From assembly GCA_020635435.1 (NCBI GenBank), contig JACJZU010000002.1:124001-188000 (forward strand): DNA of 64,000 nucleotides. Reading direction: 5' to 3'. Both the position numbers and the translations under genes were made by a program. Shown piece by piece: positions 34,673-42,719 of the stretch. Numbering within the stretch: the first letter of the stretch is position 1; every line of letters begins with the position of its first letter. A model generated the notes under the pieces. It was not told the origin of the DNA. It worked only from the letters and a program-made list of their open reading frames with translations, and made no database searches. Origin of the DNA: Flavobacteriales bacterium (GTDB lineage Bacteria > Bacteroidota > Bacteroidia > NS11-12g > UBA9320).

Positions 34673-35986
34673 ATGACGACATTGACCACCAGTACAAATT
34701 ATCGCGTAAAAGACATTAATCTGGCCGATTGGGGCCGCAAGGAGATCCGATTGGCAGAAGCTGAGATGCCCGGACTCATGGCATTGAGAGAAGAGTTCGG
34801 GGAAGCACAACCTTTGAAAGGCGCTCGTATTGCGGGTTGCCTGCACATGACCATTCAAACAGCCGTTCTCATCGAAACGCTCACTGCTTTAGGCGCAGAA
34901 GTTACCTGGTCGTCGTGTAATATATTCAGTACACAGGATCACGCTGCGGCAGCAATTGCTGCTACGGGTGTTCCGGTATTTGCGTGGAAAGGCATGACCG
35001 AGGCCGAATACGAATGGTGTATTGAGCAAACGCTTTATGCCTTTGAAGGCGGACAACCATTGAACATGATCCTGGATGACGGTGGAGACCTCACCAACGT
35101 GGTACTTGATAAGCATCCTGAATTGATCAACAGCATCAAGGGGATCAGTGAAGAGACAACTACCGGAGTGTTGCGTCTGTACGACCGCATGAAGAACGGC
35201 ACCTTACCGGTTCCGGCCTTCAATGTGAACGATTCCGTGACCAAATCCAAATTCGATAATAAATACGGTTGTCGCGAATCGGCTGTTGATGCCATTCGTC
35301 GTGCCACAGATATCATGATGGCCGGTAAAGTTGCCGTTGTTGCCGGATATGGCGATGTTGGCAAGGGTACGGCGCAATCGCTCAGAGGAGCCGGCGCCCG
35401 TGTGATCGTTACCGAGATCGACCCGATCTGTGCGTTGCAGGCTGCTATGGATGGATTTGAGGTTAAATCAATGAGCAGCGCAGTTCCACGTGCTGATATC
35501 GTAATTACAGCCACCGGAAACCGCGACATCATCACGGAGAAACATTTCCGTTTGATGAATGACAAGACCATCGTTTGTAATATTGGCCACTTCGACAATG
35601 AGATCGACATGGCCTGGTTAGAGCGCAACTACGGAAATACCAAATACGAGGTGAAACCACAGGTGGATGTATTCAACGTGGATGGAAACGAGATCATCGT
35701 TCTGGCGGAAGGTCGTTTGGTGAATTTGGGTTGTGCAACAGGGCATCCAAGTTTTGTGATGTCGAACAGCTTTACGAATCAGACATTGGCCCAGATCGAA
35801 TTGTGGAACAATCACGAACATTACGACAATGCTGTTTACACGCTCCCAAAACATTTGGACGAGAAAGTAGCTCGCTTGCACTTAGCCAAGATCGGTGTGG
35901 AATTGGAAGAACTCAGTGACGAGCAGGCGCAGTACATAGGCGTTCCGAAGGAAGGACCCTACAAATCAGACCACTACCGTTATTAA
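34673..35986 (+). CDS. ahcY: Adenosylhomocysteinase (SAH hydrolase)
   Basis: A 437-aa NAD-dependent enzyme that splits S-adenosylhomocysteine into adenosine and homocysteine, keeping the methyl cycle running. Visible: KGARIAGCLHMTIQTAVLIETL and WSSCNIFSTQDHAAAAI in the substrate domain, the NAD-binding GYGDVGKGTAQSLRGAGARV, the catalytic-site region NVNDSVTKSKFDNKYGCRES, VCNIGHFDNEID, and the C-terminal GPYKSDHYRY, which reaches into the neighbouring subunit. ATG 34673 starts at the usual place; the longer frame would cover the promoter. Confidence 0.98.
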   Translation: MTTLTTSTNYRVKDINLADWGRKEIRLAEAEMPGLMALREEFGEAQPLKGARIAGCLHMTIQTAVLIETLTALGAEVTWSSCNIFSTQDHAAAAIAATGVPVFAWKGMTEAEYEWCIEQTLYAFEGGQPLNMILDDGGDLTNVVLDKHPELINSIKGISEETTTGVLRLYDRMKNGTLPVPAFNVNDSVTKSKFDNKYGCRESAVDAIRRATDIMMAGKVAVVAGYGDVGKGTAQSLRGAGARVIVTEIDPICALQAAMDGFEVKSMSSAVPRADIVITATGNRDIITEKHFRLMNDKTIVCNIGHFDNEIDMAWLERNYGNTKYEVKPQVDVFNVDGNEIIVLAEGRLVNLGCATGHPSFVMSNSFTNQTLAQIELWNNHEHYDNAVYTLPKHLDEKVARLHLAKIGVELEELSDEQAQYIGVPKEGPYKSDHYRY

Positions 35987-36006
35987 GATCGGTTGAATCA
36001 TAGAAA

Positions 36007-36042
36007 GAAAAAATCCCGTGCCATTTGGCCGGGATTTTTTTT
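36007..36042. terminator. Bidirectional terminator between ahcY and pyrE
   Basis: AAAAAATCCCG and CGGGATTTTTTT arms around a 10-nt loop, between the convergent ahcY and pyrE. The last base touches the pyrE stop codon. Confidence 0.85.
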
Positions 36043-36683
36043 TATTTCATCCAGTTTGCCGGATCAGACCTCCAGCTTTCAAGGGTTTGCAGATCGGATT
36101 CGGAAACCACTCCGGCTTCTATGGCCATTGGCAGAAGGTGTGCGTAATCCGATAAAGCGAAAAAAGGACATTCCTGCTCTTTGAAGTTTGCATCGGCAAG
36201 ATCGAAGCCATAGGTGAAAATGGCGGCCATACCTTGTACATTGAATCCTGTACCGCGTAAATACTCCACTACCTTCAAACTACTTCCGCCGGTTGAGATC
36301 AGATCTTCGATCACAATTACCGGAACGGAGGGGTCAAGCCGACCTTCGAGTTGATTCTGCATCCCATGTTCCTTGGGTTTGGGACGACAATAAGCGAAAG
36401 GAAGGCCCATTTCGTCGGCCACCAATGCGCCGATCGCAATCCCGGCGGTAGCCACTCCGCAAAGTGCCACGTCGGTCCCAAATTGCTTTCTGATCGCCTC
36501 AGCCATAGAAGTTTTCAAAAACTGACGAACTTCAGGATAGGAGAGTGAGACGCGGTTATCACAGTAGATTGGGGACTTCCAACCCGACGACCAGGTAAAA
36601 GGATGAGACGGTTGTAATTTAATTGCACCAATTTCAAGTAAATATTGGGCTATTTTAGCAGCGACACTCTTCGGTTGCGACAT
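36042..36683 (-). CDS. pyrE: Orotate phosphoribosyltransferase
   Basis: A 213-aa enzyme of de novo pyrimidine synthesis that joins orotate and PRPP to give OMP. Motifs are FTWSSGWKSPIYCDNR, CGVATAGIAIGALVA, YCRPKPKEHG with the active-site Lys, and the PRPP loop VIVIEDLISTGGSS. ATG 36683 is the family start; the ORF is open for 27 codons upstream without family likeness. Its start codon shares the sequence CATG with the start of the divergent Nudix gene. Confidence 0.96.
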   Translation of the reverse strand: MSQPKSVAAKIAQYLLEIGAIKLQPSHPFTWSSGWKSPIYCDNRVSLSYPEVRQFLKTSMAEAIRKQFGTDVALCGVATAGIAIGALVADEMGLPFAYCRPKPKEHGMQNQLEGRLDPSVPVIVIEDLISTGGSSLKVVEYLRGTGFNVQGMAAIFTYGFDLADANFKEQECPFFALSDYAHLLPMAIEAGVVSESDLQTLESWRSDPANWMK

Positions 36684-37284
36684 GGCGCAAAAGTATCGAA
36701 TATTTTTCGGCGAGCACCTCTTCCTTTTGGGAGGGCATACAAATCGTGCTGACCTGGAAATCAACCGGTTGAAGCCGGATATTATTTACGGAACCCTTGA
36801 AATGCTTCGAACGCTTTCAAATCCGCTCACCATCAAATTGCATGAAGATATTCACTTCGATCAGTTCAGGGAGCTGTTCAAGTACATCGTTGCGGCCGGT
36901 GGTGCGGTATTCAACCCAAAGGACGAATTATTGCTGATCCATCGATTTGGGTACTGGGATCTTCCAAAAGGTAAACTCGAGAAGCGGGAATCGCTGCAGG
37001 AAGGGGCAATTCGCGAGGTGGAGGAGGAATGCAATGTATTTGGTTTGACCATAGAGGAAGAGCTCACACCCACCTTCCATATATTTCATAAGAAGCGATG
37101 GAGTTTGAAGAAAAGCTACTGGTACCGAATGCATTGTGAGATCTGGGAGAAGGCCAAGCCTCAGAAGGAGGAGGGGATCGACCGCATTGCCTGGAAGAAG
37201 CTGGATCAGATCAATCCGTCGGAGTTACATACCTATCCGGCTATCCGATCTTTACTTCATCAACTCGTACTTCAGGAGGAATGA
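36682..37284 (+). CDS. Nudix hydrolase
   Basis: A 200-aa protein whose C-terminal two thirds is a Nudix domain: VAAGGAVFNPKDELLLI, YWDLPKGKLEKRESL, and the Nudix box running from GKLEKRE to REVEEEC. It would hydrolyse a nucleoside-diphosphate-linked compound; the substrate is unknown. The N-terminal 65 residues (EINRLKPDIIYGTLEMLRTL and following) form an extra part seen in some Bacteroidota Nudix proteins. ATG 36682 overlaps the divergent pyrE start by two bases. The 3' end overlaps the convergent coaD by 44 nt. Confidence 0.9.
   Translation: MAQKYRIFFGEHLFLLGGHTNRADLEINRLKPDIIYGTLEMLRTLSNPLTIKLHEDIHFDQFRELFKYIVAAGGAVFNPKDELLLIHRFGYWDLPKGKLEKRESLQEGAIREVEEECNVFGLTIEEELTPTFHIFHKKRWSLKKSYWYRMHCEIWEKAKPQKEEGIDRIAWKKLDQINPSELHTYPAIRSLLHQLVLQEE
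36688..36695 (-). promoter_or_regulatory. -7 element 4 nt before pyrE
   Basis: Minus-strand TACTTTTG, exact TAnnTTTG, ending 4 nt before the pyrE ATG and lying inside the Nudix coding region. It predicts a leaderless pyrE mRNA. Confidence 0.45.
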
Positions 37285-37717
37285 AGCGTGTGTAGTTTCC
37301 CTTGTGCAGGATGATATCGCGCACAATGGTGGAACTAACCGTGCTGTGGCGCTGGTCGCTCATCACGAAAACACTGTGTACATCGCGATTCATTTCCGAA
37401 TTCACGAAAGCGATCTGACGTTCGTACTCAAAGTCGGCTATGGTTCGAAGGCCGCGGAGTAAAAAGCCGGCATTGTTTTCCAGACAGAAATCTATGGTGA
37501 GTCCTTCATAGAACGAAACCCGCACCCGATCTTCCCCACTGAATACCCCGCGGATCCATTCCATGCGCTTTTCCAAAGGGAACATACTTTTTTTCAAGGC
37601 ATTCACTCCGATGGCAATGATCACTTCATCAAAAAGGAGGAGGCCTTTTTCGACGATATCCTTATGACCATTTGTGAAAGGGTCGAATGTTCCGGGGAAT
37701 ACGGCAATGCGCTGCAT
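37241..37717 (-). CDS. coaD: Phosphopantetheine adenylyltransferase
   Basis: A 158-aa nucleotidyltransferase that makes dephospho-CoA from phosphopantetheine and ATP. The N-terminal GTFDPFTNGHKDIVEK contains the TxGH site; LLRGLRTIADFEYERQIAFVN and STVSSTIVRD (the ISSTxvR motif) complete the family. Length is normal. It starts 15 nt after rsmD on the same strand but with its own -7 element in that gap. Confidence 0.97.
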   Translation of the reverse strand: MQRIAVFPGTFDPFTNGHKDIVEKGLLLFDEVIIAIGVNALKKSMFPLEKRMEWIRGVFSGEDRVRVSFYEGLTIDFCLENNAGFLLRGLRTIADFEYERQIAFVNSEMNRDVHSVFVMSDQRHSTVSSTIVRDIILHKGNYTRFIPPEVRVDEVKIG

Positions 37718-37721
37718 GAAG

Positions 37722-37729
37722 CAAAGGTA
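37722..37729 (-). promoter_or_regulatory. -7 element 4 nt before coaD
   Basis: Minus-strand TACCTTTG, exact TAnnTTTG, squeezed into the 15-nt gap between rsmD and coaD. It predicts a leaderless coaD mRNA in addition to read-through from rsmD. Confidence 0.45.
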
Positions 37730-37732
37730 TTT

Positions 37733-38266
37733 CTATTTGCGGTAAAAGGTGAATACGCTTTGGCCGTAGGTCCGGGTATCAAATTTCGCGGGATGATCGG
37801 GCAGGGTGAGTCGTGATTCGTGTTCGAGGATGAAGACCCCGTGTTCAGCTAAACTTTGGGATCCCAATACCAGGTCGGGAAGTCCGCTGACTGTTGGATC
37901 GGCATAAGGTGGGTCGGCGAATACCAGATCATGGGCCAGGGTATTCATCTTGAGAAAATGGACCACATCGTCGCGGATCGGTGTGATCTCCCGGATATCT
38001 TTTTGGCGGAAGAAATTCCGCAGTGAGGTGAAAATTCTTGGGTTCTTTTCGACACAGATGACAGAGGATGCGCCTCTGGATGCAAATTCCACCGACATGG
38101 CCCCTGATCCCGCATAGAGATCGAGCACACGATCCATTTGAATCCCTTCCGTATGGGTGAGAATATTGAAAAGTGCCTCCCTGGCGCGGTCGGTTGTTGG
38201 GCGTATGGCACCGTAAGGGGGGAGCGGGATGTTGAGACCTTTGTATTTGCCGCTTACGATGCGCAT
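37733..38266 (-). CDS. rsmD: 16S rRNA (guanine966-N2)-methyltransferase
   Basis: A 177-aa SAM-dependent methyltransferase that modifies G966 of 16S rRNA. Typical motifs are MRIVSGKYKGLNIPLP at the start, RPTTDRAREALFNIL, the SAM-binding VLDLYAGSGAMSVEFASRGA and the catalytic ADPPY. It overlaps the upstream DUF3822 gene by 13 nt and is followed by coaD, a common rsmD-coaD pairing. Confidence 0.96.
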   Translation of the reverse strand: MRIVSGKYKGLNIPLPPYGAIRPTTDRAREALFNILTHTEGIQMDRVLDLYAGSGAMSVEFASRGASSVICVEKNPRIFTSLRNFFRQKDIREITPIRDDVVHFLKMNTLAHDLVFADPPYADPTVSGLPDLVLGSQSLAEHGVFILEHESRLTLPDHPAKFDTRTYGQSVFTFYRK

Positions 38267-39102
38267 TGCAGCACTGCTTTGAAGCCGTTATGTCGGGATA
38301 CGAAGGTGTGTTGATCCAGTTCGCTGCTTATATCGAAGAGATAAGGCCGCACATTGCCGATATACGGTGCAAAGCGTTTCTGAAGATCCTCAAAGCGGAA
38401 GGCAGGATCTTCGATGGACCAATAGAGATTCGTACGCTCGATATCCAGTTCGAGTTGTTCGATGCTCAACATACAGAAGTAGAAGATATCTTCGATATCC
38501 TGTACATCGAACGCATTGGCGAATACGATGGTGCCACGCGATCGTATACTAAGAAGGAGCTTACCGGAACTCAGGGAGCCGTACATATCGGTACTTACCT
38601 GGTTCACGGCTTTCCCGAACCAGCACTTGCAGAAGACCTCCAGTTCGTGTTGAAGTTCAGGATTGGGGAAATGATCCAGGAGCACACGGAGCAGGATCGG
38701 TTTGCGGTAAACGACCTCAATGGTATTGCCGATGAATCCGGACCCCAGTTTTTCATCACTTTGGAGCGCGTAACTGAGCCGGAAGATATCGGTACGACTG
38801 TTCTCGGAAAGTTCTTCCTGTGGGATGAGCACGAAGTCGGCACCCCGGAGGAGGATTGAAACCTTGGCGAAGATCTGTCGGAAAACAGGATTGGTATCCA
38901 GAACGTTGAGCAGGAGGTCTTCGTCCATGAGGTCGAAGCTGCCGGATTTGAGTGGGCTGAACTGTTTATTACAGACGAGGTAACTGAAATTGTCTCTGTT
39001 CAGTTCGAGAAACAAGCGATCGGTGATGGCCGGATGATACCCCAGTTCCACACGCGGATCATTTCCAGTTTCCGGAGTATTTGGCCTCGATGAGCGAGCC
39101 AA
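38254..39102 (-). CDS. DUF3822 family protein
   Basis: A 282-aa protein of the DUF3822 family, found in Bacteroidota usually directly upstream of rsmD as here. It has no signal peptide or membrane segment. I recall the family as having an actin-like (ASKHA) fold; the function is unknown. Recognisable stretches are LFLELNRDNFSYLV near the start and FDVQDIEDIFYFCMLSIEQL in the C-terminal half. ATG 39102 overlaps the upstream gene by 44 nt; GTG 39051 (VELGYHPAITDRLFLEL), 7 nt after that gene's stop, is an alternative start. Confidence 0.85.
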   Translation of the reverse strand: MARSSRPNTPETGNDPRVELGYHPAITDRLFLELNRDNFSYLVCNKQFSPLKSGSFDLMDEDLLLNVLDTNPVFRQIFAKVSILLRGADFVLIPQEELSENSRTDIFRLSYALQSDEKLGSGFIGNTIEVVYRKPILLRVLLDHFPNPELQHELEVFCKCWFGKAVNQVSTDMYGSLSSGKLLLSIRSRGTIVFANAFDVQDIEDIFYFCMLSIEQLELDIERTNLYWSIEDPAFRFEDLQKRFAPYIGNVRPYLFDISSELDQHTFVSRHNGFKAVLQCAS

Positions 39103-39604
39103 CTTTAAGTGGATTCGGATTATCCGGGTTGCTGCGATCGCGGCTGAACGGAGAGGGGTCCTTCACTTCGAAGACAGGAACCTTCACTTTGTTCTGCTCT
39201 ATGATGTTGGCGTTGATGAGAAATTTTTCACCTTTGGCATTGTGTGGTACGAAAGGGAGGGAATCGATCGGGAACGTCTTGAAAAGGGAATCCTTCACAG
39301 CAACACGCTCCACTTCGCGGCGATACACGGTTGTAGAATCATCTTTATCTCCGTATTCGCGGACGATCTGCATGGTCCCGTGGTTTGCGAAGGACATAAG
39401 GGAATCCCAACTGGCGGCGAATTCTCCCCGCTCGTCGCGATAGATCATCTGTACTTCCCTGATCTTCTCCAATCGTTCGATCACATCGGACTCGACACGT
39501 TCCACCTCTTTCATGTAACGGATCTCACTGGCGACACTGTCGTACACCTTGTAGGCCAGGAAGGCGGTGAGCAGAAAAAGGGCAATTTTAATAGCGGTAT
39601 TCAT
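39059..39604 (-). CDS. Pseudopilin-like membrane-anchored protein
   Basis: A 181-aa protein with one N-terminal membrane helix (IKIALFLLTAFLAYKVYDSVAS), a long charged helix (EVERVESDVIERLEKIREVQMIYRDERGEFAASWDSL) and a beta-rich C-terminal domain. This layout, with the Y.de.GefA.swdsL motif, recalls type II/IV pseudopilins, where a long N-terminal helix leads to ..Y....G.yP.....L. No prepilin peptidase motif (G/A-F-T-L-x-E) is present, so it is not a processed pilin. Upstream of DUF3822-rsmD-coaD on the same strand; function unknown. Confidence 0.75.
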   Translation of the reverse strand: MNTAIKIALFLLTAFLAYKVYDSVASEIRYMKEVERVESDVIERLEKIREVQMIYRDERGEFAASWDSLMSFANHGTMQIVREYGDKDDSTTVYRREVERVAVKDSLFKTFPIDSLPFVPHNAKGEKFLINANIIEQNKVKVPVFEVKDPSPFSRDRSNPDNPNPLKVGSLIEAKYSGNWK

Positions 39605-39701
39605 GCTGACTAAAAGCTTAGGATTTGCGCAATATTACGGATTTCAATGTTAACGAATTACAACCGTTACACGAACGAGGTAGTTTCATTTAGAAGAGTT
39701 C

Positions 39702-41366
39702 TCAATTCATGAATCGGTTTCCGATCCACACAAAGCGTTTGTTGACGTACTCCGGATTGGTGAAGGAGGCATTACCGGCTGGGTTTCCGCCTGTAACATG
39801 CAGATCGCTGAAAGCTGCGTGCTGATTCACGAAAGCTGCTCCAGAGAAATTCATGGAAACCGGTGTGAATGCCCGATTCATTTTTGAAACGATCCGTTTT
39901 TGGAAATCGGGATCGGTGCAATAGGCGGAGCAGGTGATCGCCCCTTTCACCATTGCCAGTTCGGCTGCCAGTTCCACACTGCGCTCCCGGGATGCTGTTT
40001 TCACTACGAACACGATCGGGCCAAAGAACTCATTGCCATACGCATCGCGGTTGGCTTCATCGGTTTTGATCAGTGTTGGTGCACAGGTGCGGGCATGTTC
40101 GAATTCGGGATTCACAACCGGAAGATCGGCCAGGATGCGCTCCCCTCCGAAATCGCCACCGGACTGAATGCGTTTGATGGTTTGATCGTTCTGAATACTC
40201 CCCAAAGTGCCCGCACCCATTTTCGGATGCTCAACGATTCCCTTAACCGCCTGTGCAATAGCATCTGCAACTTCGTCGAAACTGAGCATGCCATTATCGG
40301 TTTTGATGCCCTCGGCGGGAACAAACACGTTCTGTGGGGCCGTACACATCTGGCCGCTGTAGAGCGAAGTGGCGAAGGCAATATTCTGCGCAACGGAATG
40401 GATGTCTGCCGCTGAATCGAGTATCACACTGTTCACTCCCGACTTTTCAGTAAATGTTGTTTTGCCCAGGCTTTCAATGTATTCACCGAAGACAGAGCCG
40501 CCGGTATAATCGATCAGTTTGATGGCATTGTTAGCGGCCAGTTCTTTGGTGATCGGGTTTTTAAGGGTATCGACTGCCAACTGCACGATATTGGCGTCGT
40601 GACCATTTTCACGAAGAACATTTCGCAGTTCGGCGATCACGATCGCAATTGGGAGAATGGCCTTGGGATGCGGTTTTACAATAACCGGATTACCTGTTAT
40701 CAGGCTAGCATACATTCCCGGAACTGTGTTCCATGTTGGGAACGTAGAGCAACCTATGACCAAAGCAGTGCCTTTGGGAATGGCTGTAAAGGTTTTATGC
40801 AGATGCAGATCGAATTTCCCCATTGGCTTGACCCATTCTACGGAATCGGGGAAACGTTTGAGTTCGGAATAACCCATGGCTATGGCCTCCAATGCACGGT
40901 CGTTGGCATGCGGACCACTGGCCTGAAATGCCATGAGGAAACTCTGACCGGTAGTGTGCATCGTTGCGTAGGCGATCTCGAAATAGCGTGCTTCCACCCG
41001 TTTCAGAGATTCGATCAGAATTGCGGCCCGTTCGTCGGCTGAAACGGATCCCCAAGCCGAAGCAGCTTCTGCGCGGGCGATCAGTTCATCGGTGTTAGGA
41101 GCAGGGTAGCTGATCCCGAGGCCGGTCTGCCAATAAGGGGAGACTTCTTCTCCGATCCAGTCGGACGCTTCGACTTGTAACTCATTGAAACGCTCGCTGA
41201 GCATTTTCCCGAAAGCTGCCTGTGCTGTATCGGCGGCTTCGGCCGGATATGCCTTGGGATGTTCGGGAAATGGGGTCCAGAATGCTCGTGTGGAAAGGGC
41301 TTCCACAGCCTGGTTCAGTAATTCACGATGCTTACTCATTAGATCCATTTTATCGGTACTGCTCAT
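39702..41366 (-). CDS. paaN: PaaN-type aldehyde dehydrogenase
   Basis: A 554-aa NAD(P)-dependent aldehyde dehydrogenase of the PaaN group from phenylacetate degradation, probably the version lacking the fused hydratase domain. Seen: FTAIPKGTALVIGCSTFPTWNTVPGMYASLITGNPVIVKPHP, FTEKSGVNSVILD with the general-base Glu, and the catalytic Cys in YSGQMCTAPQNVF. The N-terminal 110 residues (HRELLNQAVEALSTRAFWTPFPEHP) and FSDLHVTGGNPAGNASFTNPEYV at the end are characteristic. No other paa genes are in the window. ATG 41366 is preferred to 41405 because a -7 element lies just upstream. Confidence 0.88.
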   Translation of the reverse strand: MSSTDKMDLMSKHRELLNQAVEALSTRAFWTPFPEHPKAYPAEAADTAQAAFGKMLSERFNELQVEASDWIGEEVSPYWQTGLGISYPAPNTDELIARAEAASAWGSVSADERAAILIESLKRVEARYFEIAYATMHTTGQSFLMAFQASGPHANDRALEAIAMGYSELKRFPDSVEWVKPMGKFDLHLHKTFTAIPKGTALVIGCSTFPTWNTVPGMYASLITGNPVIVKPHPKAILPIAIVIAELRNVLRENGHDANIVQLAVDTLKNPITKELAANNAIKLIDYTGGSVFGEYIESLGKTTFTEKSGVNSVILDSAADIHSVAQNIAFATSLYSGQMCTAPQNVFVPAEGIKTDNGMLSFDEVADAIAQAVKGIVEHPKMGAGTLGSIQNDQTIKRIQSGGDFGGERILADLPVVNPEFEHARTCAPTLIKTDEANRDAYGNEFFGPIVFVVKTASRERSVELAAELAMVKGAITCSAYCTDPDFQKRIVSKMNRAFTPVSMNFSGAAFVNQHAAFSDLHVTGGNPAGNASFTNPEYVNKRFVWIGNRFMN

Positions 41367-41371
41367 GGGAG

Positions 41372-41379
41372 CAAATTTA
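41372..41379 (-). promoter_or_regulatory. -7 element 5 nt before paaN
   Basis: Minus-strand TAAATTTG, exact TAnnTTTG, ending 5 nt before the ATG of paaN. Confidence 0.45.
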
Positions 41380-41459
41380 AGGCTTGTGGCGCAGTTGAAC
41401 CTCAATAGGTCTGTAAATGGAATTCCGTATTTTCACGGATCATTTGTAAAAAAGTATTC

Positions 41460-41870
41460 ATGCGAAACAGAATATTACCATTGATCTGTAGTTGTATGTT
41501 GATCATTGATCTTTCACCCGTGCAGGCGATCGATCAGGATTCCTTCCGCATCAAGATGGAGCGAATGCGCCAGGAGGCGGATTCCATGAACAGGTCCCTT
41601 GATTCATTCAACGCATCGATGAATGCACATATGGAGAAGATGCTTGAAGAGCAGCGTGCGGAGCACATGGAGCGATTTCAAGAGGAGAATATCCGGTCGC
41701 TGAATGAATTCATGGCTCGTCAGCGGGAACAGGATGCCCGCAAGCGCAAGAGTTTGATCATCAGGGGGGCCGGCCTTGTTGTGTTGATCGGCGTATGGAT
41801 CTTCACCTTCATTAAAAAGCGCAGGCAGCGTGTATCTCGGAACGAGGGGGGGGCGGAATCGACCCCTTAA
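41460..41870 (+). CDS. Small exported coiled-coil membrane protein
   Basis: A 136-aa protein with a possible signal peptide (MRNRILPLICSCMLIIDLSPVQA), a long charged coiled-coil rich in Met, Glu and Arg (RQEADSMNRSLDSFNASMNA then EEQRAEHMERFQEENIRS), one membrane helix (LIIRGAGLVVLIGVWIFTFI) and a basic cytoplasmic tail (KKRRQRVSRN). The coil would lie in the periplasm. No family recognised. Its 3' end overlaps the convergent MBL gene by 4 nt. Confidence 0.75.
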   Translation: MRNRILPLICSCMLIIDLSPVQAIDQDSFRIKMERMRQEADSMNRSLDSFNASMNAHMEKMLEEQRAEHMERFQEENIRSLNEFMARQREQDARKRKSLIIRGAGLVVLIGVWIFTFIKKRRQRVSRNEGGAESTP

Positions 41871-42508
41871 CTATTGTGCGGGAAGAATGGATTGTGTCTT
41901 TTCTCAAAACCGATCTCGGTTGCAGGTCCGTGGCCGCAGTACACAATATATTGTTCAGGGAGCGTGAAAAGCTGCGTTTGGATCGATTGCAGGAGTTGGT
42001 CGTGGTTTCCACCGGGGAGATCGGTTCTTCCGATGCTGAGTTGAAAAAGGGTATCACCTGCAACCACCCAATCGTCGGGATCGCTTACGAGGCAGATATG
42101 TCCGGGCGCGTGGCCTGGTGTAAATAACAAGTCCAAACGCTCATAACCCAGAACTATCTCACCAAGATCATCGAGAAAGCGGCTAGGTTGAGGAGATTGA
42201 TGGTACGGTAGACCATACATATCGGCAACGGTGGGCCCCATGTTCAAGTTTGGGAGATCGAGACTGTGGATCCACAATGGGATATCCCATTGTTCACAGC
42301 AAAAGGTATTACCCATGATGTGGTCGATATGGCAATGGGTATTGATAACTGCCAGAGGTTTCCATCCTTGGTCGTTTATATATGCTTGAAGTTCTGCTTC
42401 TTCATGTCGGTTGGAACAACCCGGATCGATAATGAAACACTGTTCTCCGGAGCTGATCACATAGGTGTTTTCCTGGAATGGATTGAATGTGAACGAATGG
42501 ATCTTCAT
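41867..42508 (-). CDS. MBL-fold metallohydrolase (glyoxalase II-like)
   Basis: A 213-aa metallo-beta-lactamase-fold hydrolase of the short GloB-like group. The metal-binding motif is NTHCHIDHIMGN, followed by the later ligands in FTPGHAPGHICLV, GDTLFQLSIGRTDLPGG and the final His in YCGHGPATEIGFEKRHNPF. It probably hydrolyses a thioester such as an acyl-glutathione or acyl-bacillithiol analogue; the substrate is unknown. ATG 42508 (MKIHSFTFNPFQENTYV) is the family start; an in-frame ATG at 42529 lies before the promoter-like element. Confidence 0.93.
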   Translation of the reverse strand: MKIHSFTFNPFQENTYVISSGEQCFIIDPGCSNRHEEAELQAYINDQGWKPLAVINTHCHIDHIMGNTFCCEQWDIPLWIHSLDLPNLNMGPTVADMYGLPYHQSPQPSRFLDDLGEIVLGYERLDLLFTPGHAPGHICLVSDPDDWVVAGDTLFQLSIGRTDLPGGNHDQLLQSIQTQLFTLPEQYIVYCGHGPATEIGFEKRHNPFFPHNS

Positions 42509-42515
42509 GAGCTTG

Positions 42516-42523
42516 CAAAGATG
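42516..42523 (-). promoter_or_regulatory. Possible -7 element before the MBL gene
   Basis: Minus-strand CATCTTTG (one mismatch to TAnnTTTG), 7 nt before the ATG. Confidence 0.3.
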
Positions 42524-42645
42524 AAACATGCAAACTGAAAAGAATCATAAAGATGCGGTTTTACCTGTAACAGTCACATTGTCAATTGTTTAAGGCGAAT
42601 AAGGCATAAAAATTCAAATCGTAACTGTCAATTAATACACTTTGG

Positions 42646-42676
42646 TTGGTATTTGGAAATTGTCTCCTTAACTTCG
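42646..42676 (+). promoter_or_regulatory. Promoter of the giant surface protein gene
   Basis: TTG (42646-42648), 20 nt, then TAACTTCG (42669-42676, one mismatch to TAnnTTTG). The predicted leader is about 40 nt. No other promoter is seen before the downstream protease gene, so the two are probably one transcript. Confidence 0.45.
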
Positions 42677-42719
42677 ACATTACCCTAAGAAACGTAATAA
42701 CCTCACTAAAACCGCTGTC

